Source of the DNA: Tetraselmis striata | Lineage: Eukaryota; Chlorophyta; Chlorodendrophyceae; Chlorodendrales; Chlorodendraceae | Direction: 5' to 3' | Length of the DNA: 64,000 nucleotides | NCBI GenBank assembly: GCA_006384855.1 | Contig: VCJN01002168.1 | Coordinates: forward strand, 62,001 to 126,000 | Shown here: positions 45,987 to 58,784 of the stretch, piece by piece | Layout of the letters: the number at the start of each line of letters is the position of its first letter | Numbering within the stretch: position 1 is the stretch's first letter | Position numbers and translations under genes: made by a program | The notes under the pieces: generated by a model | Database searches by the model: none | Told to the model about the DNA's origin: nothing | What the model saw: only the letters and a program-made list of their open reading frames with translations

Positions 45987-47049
45987 CAGTGACAACACCC
46001 GTATAGTAAATACCCGTACAGTAAACACACATGTATTGTAAAGGGGGGGGGGGGGGGGGGGATTCCTTAACACCGGAGAACACACCCGTATAATAAAGCT
46101 ACCCCTATAGTAAAGATACCCGTATTGTAAAGGGGGGGGGGGGGGGGGGGACACACTGGCCCACAACACACCGGTATAGTAAATCCCTGTACTTTACGAC
46201 AGTTCCCGCTCCTGGCGGACGACGCTCGGCCCGGCCGGCCAGGCATATGCAGCGCAGGAATAACGGCTGTCGTAGTGCAGTACACTACCTTCGTACAGAA
46301 TTGTACGAAGGTACTGTCCTGCAGAACACACCTCTGTCCCATGCGGGCGGCGCGGCGGGCCCGCGGCTGGCCGCTGGTGCCACGTAGGCCCGCCGATCTT
46401 GCCGCTGGTGGGCTCCGTCGGCTGAACAGGGCAGCCCGCCAGTTGGCCTATTCTAATCTAGCGCCTACTTTGCGCTGCCTTGCAGCGCCGTGGCGCACGC
46501 CGACGCAACAAAGTTGTTTGTGTATGGCGAGCACTGCAAGTTTATTTGTTGGACGCGATGGTGGGCAGCCCAACCTCGTGGCATGTGGCGCGTCGGGATG
46601 TGCGAATGTACTGCATCACATGTGCCAGGGCGAGTACGAGGCGCAGTTTCCCGACTTGTTCGCCGACTTTGGGCTGAGCAAGCGCTGCCTCCCTCCGAAC
46701 ACGAGAGGTTCATGGCAAAGCGCATGCTCCTGGTGCTACTACACATGTAGTAGGGAGATCGCCCCTGGGTCGCCTCGTTGGGTTCGCATGCTCGTTTTTG
46801 TTCCCTCTCGTCGAGCGAGCTTGAGCATGGGGAGCTGCTCGCCAACCGTGCCTTGTCGCCCACAGCATAGGCAACATAAACCCATTTGCACACCGCTATA
46901 CTAAACAAGTACACTCGTATAGTAAATATTTACTGTACGGGTGTGACCAGGGGAGGGATAGAGTAAATACCCCTATTGTAAACACACATGTATAGTAAAG
47001 GTGGGGGGGGGGGGGGGGGGCAACATTTTCTATACGGGTGTTGTCACTA
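45987..47049. mobile_element. Tc1/mariner-type non-autonomous DNA transposon, 1063 bp
   Basis: The ends are cagtgacaacaccc and gggtgttgtcacta, a 14-bp inverted repeat with one mismatch, flanked by TA at 45985-45986 and 47050-47051. Unit A keeps the uninterrupted site ggaagtagtaccgag near 43802-43816, confirming insertion at a single TA. TA duplication and CAGTG ends are the marks of the IS630-Tc1-mariner superfamily. Both subterminal regions repeat acccgtatagtaaa-like words many times and include poly-G runs. No transposase is present. Confidence 0.85.
46480..46750 (+). other. Zinc-finger-like coding relic inside the transposon
   Basis: One plus-strand frame reads ACGASGCANVLHHMCQGEYE followed by FADFGLSKRCLP, with regularly spaced Cys/His resembling a small zinc-binding module of the kind seen near mobile-element and nuclear proteins. 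A short perfect inverted repeat (taccttcgtaca / tgtacgaaggta) lies at about 46287-46314. It is probably captured or residual coding DNA rather than a working gene. Confidence 0.35.
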
Positions 47050-47739
47050 TAGTACCGAGCGAGGTAGTTCATCACGTTCCCCTGCTTCCTATACAACACA
47101 AGGTATAGGAAGCACAACCCACACATCCTCCGTCAGCACAACCCAAATGGATGGTCGCAGTGGGGTTGGGAGGAAGGGGGAGGGGTGTACTCTCGGAACG
47201 CGGTCATGACGGTCTCCTTGGCGTAGATATGGTTTGCGGCTGTGTAGCCGACACGGTAGCTGAAGGTAGCGTAGCGGATGCGCTCGGTGATGTACGGGCG
47301 CGCGGCGTTGGGAAACCTCGGCGTCTTCTTCAGAGGGTAAGGGATCCCCGTCTGAGTGTCGCGCGGCCAGCATTCGTCAAAGACATCCGACAGCGCCGCC
47401 TTGTCCTTGGCTGCTGGAGCAATAACAGCAAAAACGCGGCAGGCGGCGGTCAAGGCCTATGAAATTCGAATCCTCCACGCAGTCATGTCAGCCATCCGCC
47501 GAGTCAGTGTACCTTTCAGGGTGGACCCCCGCCCCCAACTCGTAGTGACAATATGGGATTAAACGTCGACGGACGAGGCGTTCTTGTAAGGCAAGTGCCC
47601 ATGTCAGATCTTGCGCCAGGGGGGGGGGGGGGGCGCCTCGGGTGTTGGGTTCAAGATCTGGGCACGCGTCGCGTCGGGTAGCACGAGGTGAAATACAGCG
47701 TGACGACACCCGAATCGGACCCTTGAAAATCTGCCTGAA

Positions 47740-49093
47740 GCGGGTGCTTCTTACCGGCTGCGTCGTACTACTTTCGCAGTTGTTCAGTATGTCCGCAAGA
47801 GCATAGCCGAACGTGTCCTCGCCATGGGGTTGCTCTGGGTGAACGCGGATATGGCTGTTGGTCGCATGGCCGCGGAACAGTGCATGCTGCACGTCCTCAA
47901 CGATGCGGCCCGTATTGCACATAGCCCCGAGTGGCATGGTCATACCTCCAGGCCTCACAGCTTTGCCGTAGCTACGGGGTGCCTGGAGTTAGCTTGGCGT
48001 GGGTGGCCATGATGGAGGGTGCCGGGGGACGAGTAGCTACGGTATTGCATGGCGGGTGTGCGAGTGTGCGTGATATAGGCGCAGAAGCCGTTGCAAAAAA
48101 ACATTAATCCGGCGCCGCGCTTGGACGACTACTCATCGCGCTCCGCTGCTATATATGTAGCGCACTCCGGATTGCTGCGTAGCCATAGGGTAATATCTCG
48201 TATGGCGACATTATGTATCGTTTACATGAAGGCACATTTGACACACACTTTCTACAAAATCGTGATTCGGCCGTAGGTACCCATTAACGGGGTATGGGTC
48301 GCGTAATCTGGCGTACCCCGCTTTTAAATCGACGGTACGCGTCTGCACAAGCCCAAACAGTGAGACAAGCGGCTGACTACGTCGGGGCTGCCAACGGCTT
48401 GTAGTGCTGCAAGGGACTCGGTGCAGCAAAGATGCTGTCGGCTTCTCCCAGCTACCGAACCCAAGCCCAAGCACTCAACCAGCACCCACCCGCCGCCGGC
48501 ACCCATCGATACCCACTATATCCACGATTCCTCGCCTCACCCAGTATGGCCAACCGCCACCCGCCGCACGCAGCGTACTACCGCGCCCCTACGGAGTTAA
48601 GCTGTTATTTCACCCCGCATTTGATCGCGAGGGGGTGCATCCATCTCGAGCCGGGGTGGATTCCGACCTGCATGACCGACACCAACATGTATGCCTCTCT
48701 CGACAAGGAACATACATGGCCGGCCATCCTACTGACCGTTATTGGGGCCGAAGAGGGTCTCCGGGGCTGAAGGTTCTTCCTCATAAACGCGCCGGAGGAT
48801 ACCCGGGTTTCTTGTTTAGAGTTGATTAGCGAAGTCGACCGGATATGGCTCGCCACGGCGCGGGCTAAGCTGCATACCGCGCCCTGGAGGTGTGCATCGA
48901 GAAGGACCCACAGCTTAACCCAAAGCTGCGAACATTCGTCGACCAGTTCGAGTTGTTCACGGCAATGGCGCTCGCGGCTACGGCCATGACGTCCCACTAC
49001 CTGGACTTGAGTCATGTACTAGCGAGGAAAGTACAAAGTAAAGTAGCGAGGAGCAGCACGCAAATAAAGCGTTGTAATTCTGGCACTGTGTAA
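47740..49093 (+). other. Coding-like segments of unknown family
   Basis: Three plus-strand stretches read like protein: 47,740-48,012 (VQYVRKSIAERVLAMGLLW, NADMAVGRMAAEQCMLHVLN), 48,580-48,770 (FTPHLIARGCIHLEPGWIP, TNMYASLDKEHTWPAILL) and 48,880-49,093 (CIEKDPQLNPKLRTFVDQFE). They are separated by non-coding DNA and stops. Either exons of one unknown gene or remains of a mobile-element gene; no function is assigned. Confidence 0.3.
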
Positions 49094-50700
49094 CAGTCTG
49101 ACAAGCCATTTTTTCCTATGACTGTACCAACTGTGTCAACTCACATTGCAGTCCCTCGTACCCAGCAGACTGCCAACAGGGGCTGTTTAAAACCGCCGTC
49201 GATTCAGATGGCCAAGGGAAGTAGGTTTTGGGCGCCAGGCGCTGGGTGCGCAGAGTAGCGGCGCCGTGGCGATGCGCGGAATTGCACGGAATTGGGCAGC
49301 ATAACTTTGATCGATTACATTTTCCGGCTATACAGACATTCAGCTAGTAGTGCAGGGTCATTGTGCTATACGTGCACCACACATACTGCCCCACATCATA
49401 TGAGGACATGCCAAACCGGGATAAGTGCTGGTCTGTCACTATTTGTCCGGATTACAACACGTCCCGCGGTAACCCGTACGATATTGCGACAACTACCCGA
49501 ATATAAGATCCGATATGCGGTTCGCGCCGTTAGTGCAGCGTGCACATGAGGCAACCACCGACACCGAGACCGCCCTTACTGCCAGAAATACCATTTTATG
49601 CGGCATGGTGGGCGGGTAGCGACCGCGCGCTACGGCCACGAATGCGGCGTGCTGCGGGAGCTCCGTGGCGACCCCGCAGCAACCGATCCGAACGCCGCCC
49701 CAACCATAAATTTCGCACCGATGGTACATGCTCCGTCGGACTAGCTAGGGGAAAACGTACACTATTTATGTCTTCTATTTTGACTAACATGCTTTTCTAT
49801 CCGACCGGTTTTGGCATTAAAGGCGTGTATATGTGGTGTCAGCAAAAGGCAAATCCCTACTGGATGCACGGAGCAATGGGGGTGGTCAATCGGGCGGCAG
49901 TCGCGAGGGTGGACCTCGCGGCCGCCGTCCCGGGACATACACGCGCCCCGAGCCAGCAATGATCGCCATGTGTCCTCGAAGGGGGCAGGAGGTAGGGCTA
50001 CGGGGTGGGCGGGAGCTGGAGGGTTGGATGGGGGTGTGCTAGTGGATGCATGATTCGCCGCCCGCAGTACCGGGTGGGTACTTCGGGCGGCGCGACGCGG
50101 ATCCCGCGGCCCAGGGACGCGGCGCGCGCGGACAGATTATTCGTACCGTTTTCGTATCGCGAAATGTTGTACGGGTTACCGCGGGAAGTGTTGTGATCAG
50201 CATAGAAGCAGCACTGTGCATAGAAGCAGCACTGTTTCTCCTCGTTGTGATTCAGCGCGACAAGGAAGGCGTCATGGGCGTCACCGCTTGCTGAGGAGTT
50301 CCTTTTGTCTCACGGCTCGTACTCTTGCCGTATAGTGGGGGCGCTACTGCCGCGACTTGTGCCGGTATACCCATCGAAGAGTGGGGGCAACATATGGGCT
50401 CTAGTATTATAGTGCGTTGTGCCAAGTTTCTCATATGAAGAGTAGTGAGTAAAAAACGGTTGTCTGTGTCCCGCGCATCATGCCCACCGCGGATGAGCGC
50501 GACGACGTCTCTGAGCCGCGGGCTGTATCTTCGCCTTGCGAGGCTCCCGTCCCGGATTCTGAGCCGGACGAGTATACGGTTCCCGAGGTGGACGGCCGCC
50601 TTGAGAATATAATATTCAAACGGTCGCTTCCTGAGGCGAATGACGATGATGAGTCCTAGTGCTCGACGTCTTGCAGTATGTGAGACTTGAGATGAGTAAT
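49094..50700. other. No gene recognised
   Basis: Visibly less GC-biased than the first 40 kb, with only short overlapping open frames. One frame at 49,770-49,960 (MLFYPTGFGIKGVYMWCQQ) is of uncertain meaning. Confidence 0.4.
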
Positions 50701-53700
50701 TGTGATGATTTCTGATTTTAACCATTGCACCGGCTCCGCCGATCTTGCTCTATACACTTAAATTACATCAGGGCTTTCACAAAAGCGCACTACAACAGAA
50801 CTAACAGCAACTATGAAAGGTTGCCAGCAAAAGAGAGACATAAGCCTGAAACCAAGGTCGAGCAGGAGGACAGGGAGCCAAGAACGAAGAAGGAGCTCTA
50901 TACACTCAATTGCACATTGAGGCTACATGGTTACTATTGTTTGTCTATGTATTGCCGCCATTAGTGTACGAGCGGGCACGACTCGGAAAACTGAGCGTTT
51001 ACATTTGCCGTGAATGTAGCCGTACGCAGTATTGCGGAGCACAATTGGAGACCGGCATTTGAAAATGCCGGATTTTCGTTCCGTCGCCTGCCGCAGTAGT
51101 ACGAGGCGCGGCGACGACTATGTTCCGGTTCATTCTCTCGTGTTTAACCGGAGCTCTCATTATTTCCGTCCCACCCACCAGCCGCGTTGGGCTTATTTTA
51201 CTTTATGATGAGGTACCGTGGTACATTGAATATGCATGCGATTTTACCTGCTGGATTTGATGTGATTTGAAGAGTAATGGTGTTGTAGTACGGGTACTAC
51301 CATGGTACTAACGGAGGATTTGATGCCTTCCTTTGACAGAATGCGCTAGCGTTGAGCCTTTTGGTTGGAGTTGTGTTGCTGGACGACTGCGGCCATGCAG
51401 TTGAGATGTATGATTTACACATAAATCGGCAAGGCAGGGTATGAGTATGCAGGCAGGGTTATAGTTGTAACCCTAACATTCCATCCCGGCCCTAAAAAGT
51501 ATACCCACGGGATACGCAAAGAAAACACGGGCGAGGTATTTTGCGGACAGTGCACGATAATGGGTCAGTAAAAAATTGTCGAAGGAAAGCGGTTTACGGA
51601 CAAAATCGTGCAGCATAATAACACGTATTGTAGGATATGGCTTGAACTTAGGTTTCGTGGAATTTCGGATGGGAGGCCATAGCAAGTGGTAGGCGGAGTT
51701 TGGCATGCATGTGAGGGAATTTAGCGTACGATGGGGTATGGGCTGGTGGAACGAAATCATCGAACCGGCTGATTTCGAAGCAGTATTCCGACACAAAGGC
51801 GTAGGCATCCTGTATTTCTGTGCGATATTAATAATGCGATCCGCGGGGTCGACAGGCTGGCATAACAAGGTAGCGGACGTGAGCGGGTTCATGCCGGAGC
51901 GGCGGGCATTAAATGGAGTGCATTTAATGGCGGAGTGGTTGGCATTGTTATCAGTAAAATCGGCGAGGGATAAGCGGGGCAAGTTATCATAACGTAATGA
52001 GCATTACGAGCGAAATATATTTTCCCAAAACCGAGGTGAAGCGGGGACCGCGGTCTTCTACCTTTACGCCGCAAACATGGCGTGGCGGCGGAAAAGATTG
52101 TCAATAAACAAGCCGGCAAGATGAGGAGCGTCTACGTGGATGCTACACGAGATGAAGCGGGCTTGTTTCGTGAATGTGCGTATACAAGTGTGGCTATTGT
52201 GGCAAAGTCACTTGCGCAGAGGGCGGCATGCTAGTGATACACAAAGTTTATGGGAATAATTGCCTAGGAGCGGGTGCTTGTACGTACGGGAGACACGGAG
52301 CCTATGCGTTGCTGTATGGAGTTATGTGTAGGTGGTCAAGGTGGGCAAGTATGTTGCGCATAATGGGTCACCACAAGTTTTCCGAACGGTGGCGAGAGTG
52401 CGTGCGCCATCAAGATGGCCGGCAGCGTGCGTCGAGTACTTCCGAAATGATCAATATAAGATGGGCTTTTATTTTAGGTGGGCAGGCATACTTTATTAGA
52501 CATCTAGCATAATGAACCGTCGTTGGAATCATATAACGCAATTGGGGATACGGTTACCGTAGTACTTTGCTTTGGTAGTATAGCTGTGGCGATTCCGAGC
52601 AATCAATTAAATCAACTTGAAGATGGTGGTAATGCACGGTAAGAGAGAATATGGCTGAGCGTCATGTTTCGTTAAGTCATGGCGTAAATCCGGGCGACGA
52701 GACCGGGCATAGGCCTCACTCTAAGAGCTTATATTGCGGTAACTATAACATGTCGAGCACGTGCTTCCGGTGCGGGGTTGGTTTGCTAGGTGTGGTAAAA
52801 CAATACGGAGCCATAGTGAGTGACGGCGGCTTAACGTTGGTTGGACGGGCAGGTGGCGTAGAGTGGCATGACCGTGATCTTACAACTATTTGCTATATAG
52901 CATCATCAGTTGGTCAAAGCGTAACCACGCGGCAAAGTTCTTGGGCGTAGGTGGGGTAACTAGTATGGGTATATGTTGAAGTTTTGGTCTAATAAGCGCA
53001 ATGTCGGACGTGTCCTTTAGCATTTTGCTGAGGTATCACGGCGCTTAAGGCGTAGTCAGAGCATACATGGTGTAACTGCGTAAAAGGCAACGACATATAT
53101 GTGTTCGCGTTGTTTCCTTCAACTCTGTACATTGGGACAAAATGTTATAAAAGGGATGCGGTCATGCGAGAGTATTTATGAAAACATTTCAAAGATAAAT
53201 TTCTGACTTTGAGGAATCGCCGTATCTGCTGTGCAATATCAGGCGGGGCTCAATTCGCGAAGTGCGGCACTGTTTTTTATCGGAAGGACGCGTGCTGTGT
53301 TGGCTATCTAGTGACCCAAATATTCGAGTTCGTTCTTGGCACAGGAGATTACGCAGTCGCGACAGTATGTGATGTTGGCGAGTAAAACAAGCGTGGTATA
53401 CGGTGTATTATGTGTTCATCGAGGAAGATACTAAGCAGATACCAAAACGTCATCAAAGTAATATACAAGAATAAACATGTTGTATGCGACTGCAAAACGT
53501 TACTCATCCATTGTTGAAACGCCGACGCGGCATTGAACATGCCAAATGGCATGACTAGGAATTCGTACTAACCGAACAATGCTTTGTCGGCATCCGTATT
53601 TTGTTCCAAGTTGGTGTTAGATGAAAATTAGGTCGAGGGCGGAATACGCGACAGCGCCGCGTGCATATCTAAGAACATGGCGGCGCGTGGTAGTATCGGG

Positions 53701-56700
53701 ATCGAAGCCTATTCGGCGGGCATATCTATGCAACTGACGATAGTCAATGCACATGCGCACCCCCCCCCCCCATATTGTCATGTTGGGCAAATATGACATG
53801 TGCGGCAAAAAGCGGAAATTATTACCCAATAAATCCTTCTCTACAACGGTGGTTAAATGTTTTTATATTCTTCTAACTCGGCAGGTGGATTGGTGGATGA
53901 AGGCAAAATATTTTGCCGGGTGGTACATGGGCATCTTAGAGTAGTGCTATTTCGAAGTGAACGCCGGGGCTTATATATGGAAGGGAATTCAATAGTTGGC
54001 ATATTAATTTATGTTCAAGTAGAAGGGGTCGAATTTGTGAGGTATGTTCTGCACATTGGTCGGTAGTGATAGCGATAATCTCATTATCAATGGATTGGGC
54101 AAAAAACAATTTTTGTTGCATCGTATTTCGCGGACTACGGCGTAAAAGAAATCGATGTAGGGATGAAGGGAAAAAAAACTAAGTAGTTTTCGAGCTTAGC
54201 AGTGCTAGCTGGAATGGCGTCGACATTACCGGAGCGGGGCTCGATAGGGCATGTAAGGGCGTGGCCGTCGGAGGACGCCAGGGAGCGGGCGGTCGAACTA
54301 ATATGCGGATTCTTATAGGAACGGTAGGCCGACAACGGCGTCGGAACTATTATTTTGAAAGTTGGTTATGATGAATTCAACATTTGTTATTTGATATTCA
54401 TTTATAATTATCTAATTTTAACTGCGGGACTGCGACGCTAGTGGCATGCCGCCGTCTGCCATGATCACTCGTAATCTTTTGAGCGGCGCAGTTTTAATGG
54501 TTTTAATTTTGCGCAGGCGGACGAAGGTGCCACTTATCAATACAGCATTGCGCCGGAATATACATAGTACTCGTAGCATATATAGTGGGCGGGAGTAAAT
54601 TTTGATAATATTATATATAATAGACTTATAGAGGTCTATTTGGGTTTTAGCGACAGTGAATTGTTATCGGGCATAGAGGTCACGAAAACTTTTTCGGTTT
54701 TAAAGCAGGGCTGGTGGGGTTTTTAGCTGTCCTATTTCGCACAAGGGTCTTACCTTTAGACTCAAGCTCAAGAGCCTTCATGTGGTATGCGCACGTACCA
54801 TAATTGTCGTTGTGTGCAGTGGCTGGCCGCCTGCTTGTCGACGGTACTATCGGCGATTTAAAATCCACGATTTAGTTGGCTGATGGCCATTGGCAAGTCG
54901 TCAATGGCAGTTGTGGCAGCGTGGAACAAATATGTTCCGGCAGGGTACGTAGCGGTGGATGGGGCGGTATTTGGACCAGGTGGGGCGTCAAGACTTTCCG
55001 AGGTTAAAATGCCAGCGAGGTAAAACAACAATGGCACGGTGTGATCTGGCGTGTAATAATGCTACGAACAATGAAATATAGTCGCTACCCGTACTATGAC
55101 CCAACATCATCATGCCTACGAATCCGTTACATGGCACATATATGCGTGATGTGCGAAGTAAATAAACACAGCATGACCGATAGCTAGCCGATGTAGTAGA
55201 CATATCATCGCGTGTACAAAAACTCGGATAGACCGTGATAAATGTAACATAAAAGCATTAAGGATAGGTGAACTGTAGCTGTGCGGGTCGCTAGTTAGGC
55301 TAGTCATTAGTCATTGACTCGGTGTTAAGCTGATTGCCGAGGCACGCACGATGAGTCAATGACTGAAGCAGTGGGATTGGCCGGGCATGCTCGGTTTTTT
55401 TGCCAGTATTGCCAAGGCGGTGTCGGTATTATTTTTGGATAGCAGCACGTTTTGCGATCGCGGATAGCGTGTGGCAGCAGATGGGTCAGCTCGGATGGCA
55501 AAGTAGGCAGATGCTAGCAGGAACCGACGCAGCTCGCGCGAAGGCAAAGAGTGCGCCGACTCGACATGCAACGGGCCTTGCAAAGAGGCCCCGTCATGCG
55601 CAGACACCGGCACGCGGGGCTTGGCCGCGCTCTCCGGAGTTAGCTCGCTCTCTGGGGGCAGGTCAATAGGCATAGTCTCGGGGATGGGGATAAACTCGGC
55701 CAGTAAGAAAGATTGTTGATTGATTATAATTCGAAATCGGATATAGGCTGGCCCCAAACCGTCGTTAACCGGCATGGCGGTGCAAGTGCAGCTTGGTAAT
55801 GCCCTTAGCTGCCTTGTCGGCTGCCACTGTCGGGCACCGGGCCTCGCTCGTCGACGAGCATTTTCTTATGGAGTGGCTCATGCGGCCACAACCATCGCAC
55901 ATGCAGTCATAGCGGCCATAGGCCGAGGGTTATTGGGGTGTGGGTGCGGCATGCGTGCCAGCGGGAGGGGGCGCGCACGGGGGGGGGGGGGGGGGGGGGG
56001 GGGGAATTTTGTCCGTTGATGATGTGTGGATGAAGTCCGTGGTTGGGTCGCGGGTCGCGGGCTTGGCCAGCTCGACTAGGATGACACATGCCACCGGGTG
56101 TCGGTCTCCACGGCCCCGGCGGTGCTAGCAGCGCCGGCAGGGTGGTCGTCCACGATGGTGGCAGGGAGTTACCGGCATATGTGGTGGAAGCGCGGTGGGG
56201 ATCTTTAACCAGAACTCGAACGAAACCAATGTAAGCTTTAGGCGGGAGGCTTTAGCGTAGGCAGGAAAAAGGTTTGCAGCAAAGGAATTATTACAGTGTA
56301 CCAGGGCGTACTCGGCTTTATACAGCTATTGGCATGGCAGCCGGTTGCAAGCAGGTGCTAGGCTTGGAGATGCGATCTAGTCTTGAAGTCATCGGGGATT
56401 GCTGCAGACAGCCTCTGGCATAGGTAGAAGCATGCGAGCGTAATGTGGCCGTGCATCGGTAAGATGTGTAACTTGTCCTGTACTATCTTTGGCATAATAC
56501 TGTACAAGTACCAGTACCGCAGAGTGGTGTAACATTCTACGGGTACAACAGGTACTAGTACGACGGCGCGCACGACGCGCGCACTAGTACTCGTACCGGG
56601 TATATCGACTACCCGAGGTCCGTATATGTCTGCTCGGTATTTGTCAGTACCAGGCAATATACTAAGCAATGCCATACCAGAACGAGGCAGACGTTTAGTC

Positions 56701-57110
56701 TTCTGTTCGTCTCTCCAAGGTGACGCTCTTCGCAGTGAGCGTGCTGCTATAGGTCGGCATGGTCTGACGACCAGTGCCGGCACCAACCATAGTATATATA
56801 GCGGCGGGTGGTGACAACCTTGTAACCAATTCTTGTTGTATTCTCAAAACATTGTAGCCTCTCGCCTTTGCACCACCACTGCAGACCACCTTTGTTTGTC
56901 TTTGAGTCTCTATCCGGCTGAGACTGCCGCATATGTAGATATACGAGCATGCATGTGTTTTACGAGTGTGATGGGTATGAGTATGCAGGTAGGGTAGGAT
57001 AGTGGTAACCCTAACACCAACCCTCCGGTTGCACATTGGGGCTACATACTACTAGTGTTTGTCTCGGTATTGCCGCCATGTACGGGCGGGCACGGCTCGG
57101 GAAACCTAGG
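50700..57110 (-). mobile_element. Decayed Ty3/gypsy-like LTR retroelement (fossil)
   Basis: Minus-strand remnants are in the order expected of the family: reverse transcriptase-like text at about 53,829-53,349 (VRMCIDYRQLHRYARR, then MPFGMFNAASAFQQWM) and integrase C-terminal-like text at about 51,982-51,473 (LADFTDNNANHSAIKCTPF). A block of about 42 bases ending taaccctaaca is shared between 51437-51478 and 56973-57016 and may mark the start of the two LTRs. A second shared block (50,905-50,998 and 57,026-57,108) lies in a different order, so LTR limits are uncertain and a further insertion or solo LTR may be involved. The element is broken many times over and looks old. Confidence 0.6.
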
Positions 57111-57302
57111 AGCCCTCCTTCATACTGGACCAATAGGGGAACTCGATAGGGTAAGGGGATAGGGTAAGGTAGGGTAGGGCGATTGTGTAAGGGAATGTAT
57201 AGTTACATGAGCTAGCGGCAAAAGGCGATATATGTAATTAATTACATGACTTAGCTGCAGAAGGCGATATCAGAAAATCACCAGAATAGGACAATCGGAA
57301 AG

Positions 57303-57784
57303 GTCCTCTACATCAACTGCGAGGTGGAAGCAGTAGCAAGAGAAGATGCAGAATGGGCACGAGCCCACGCATCGGACTTGGCCATCTGCACACCGGCAGA
57401 GAGAATGCCGCCCAGGGTACCATGCACGCAAGCAGAGACCCGCTGCAACAACCCCCGCCGACAGGTGACGGCGGAACTCAACAGGTTGGCTAGCGACAAA
57501 GTTCCGAAGTGCCTGAACGGAGTGACCACGAAGGAAGCATGAGGTCGGGGCGGAAGGACCGCCAGGGAAGTTGCGCACAGCCAGCAGACGTAGACCACGG
57601 TCAAGGTGGACTCCCCGAGACGGCCGCGGTCCTCAACCACAAAAGGATAGTACCGGTGAACACCCTGCACTGGGGCGGAAGACGCCCGGTCCGCTGCCAA
57701 CTTACCCTGCTCCGCCTCGGTCGCCGCGATCCCCGGGGTGCACCAGCGGGGGCCGTTGCTCCAAGTGGGGGTTGTGGAGGACAC
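57303..57784 (-). repeat. Dispersed coding-like repeat, longer copy
   Basis: Minus-strand frame of 158 codons, ending RVSACVHGTLGGILSAGVQ, AKSDAWARAHSAS and STSQLM. Its last ~145 bases match the copy inside EMC2 intron 4 (28605-28750). Probably part of a mobile-element ORF; the family is not recognised. Confidence 0.55.
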
Positions 57785-58395
57785 GCACGCGAAGTCGATA
57801 ATGTAATCGCACGCCCCCCCCCCCCCCCCCCCCCTCCAACCCCCCCCCCCCCCACCCCGCCAACGTCAAGTCCGACGGCCGCGAGCGGTCCGTTGGGCGC
57901 AGCCCACTCGTCTCAAGGGTCAAGTCGCTGGCTCCCGAGCGGTCCCCCCTCAAGCACCGCCCCCGCGTGAAATGCCACAGATGCCCACAGATTCTTCAAA
58001 GCGGTATATATGCATGCGGTGCTTGTAGTTCGCTACGGGGCAGACGGGTAGATGATCCACAATGAAATCCGTAGCGCTCCGGTTCTAGCCATCCGTAGAG
58101 CGAAGCCATAAGGGATCAATCCCACACGTGGGGCCAGGGCAAGTGACAAGCGCGGAACCTCCGCGCGGGCAAAGGCCCAGCACCCGCGCAGCGACAGTAT
58201 GTGGTAGGGGAATGTGGTAGGGGTGCGTACAGCAGGTAATAGTATGAGGCACGCAGCACCCGAGCGTAAAATTCGGGTGGCGGCTTGCTGTGTTGATTTT
58301 CTAGTAGCGGATTTAGTAGTGTAGATTTCGCTACTACTTTTTTTATTTAGTAGGTGGATTTATTACTGTCCCTTTTGTAGTTCACACCGGTATAC
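57785..58395. other. Poly-C tracts and low-information spacer
   Basis: Two long C runs (about 57816-57834 and 57841-57854) are followed by GC-rich unique sequence. No gene or RNA is supported. Confidence 0.4.
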
Positions 58396-58432
58396 AGGTA
58401 CCTCGTACCTCGTACCTCGTACCTCGTACCTG
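58396..58432. repeat. cctcgta microsatellite
   Basis: Four to five tandem copies of acctcgt(a), bounded by related gtacct words. Confidence 0.8.
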
Positions 58433-58784
58433 TACTCGCGATGATGCGCAAGTAGTATAGGACAACATATCAATGTACATCGATGTACAACTGCGCTTCC
58501 TACCAGAATGCACAGCCACAAAAAGGGGGTACCAGGTAGGTCGCTATGTGGATTTGTTACTGCCCTTTCTATAAGGTTTGTTTCATACCACGGTTCGCGT
58601 GCCGCCCTAGCCGCGTGCCGCCCTAACGATACGCGATATCGTGCTGCCACGTAGCCGGTGGCAATGGGCGAATAAGCGCACGCGTGCCGCCGCAAAAAAC
58701 AGCATTTCATACATACGCGCAGCGGCGGAAACGCGGTGCATATGTCCCCCGCGCCCGCAGCCCGCCTCTCCACCTCCCGCCAGA

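Larger units (their letters stand above)
44985..47690 (-). repeat. Repeated coding unit C, split by a DNA transposon
   Basis: The most complete unit. Its upstream half (47,690-47,050) and downstream half (45,986-44,985) together carry all peptides seen in unit A, but it is interrupted between YLARYY and the FHDAGKDGQGG block by the element at 45987-47049. Downstream it reads RNEVVLLPLAGTTAASPK and NTNAVNNLAATQAVPGDN, then a basic Arg/Ala/Gly tail. The unit is probably multi-exon, since poly-G runs mark intron-like gaps. Confidence 0.6.

Noticed and set aside
57140-57180. Telomere-like repeats (gggtaagg words)
   Set aside because: Only a few irregular copies, not the TTTAGGG or TTTTAGGG type repeats of green algae.
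58030-58130. tRNA-like sequence
   Set aside because: No cloverleaf or convincing box B could be drawn.
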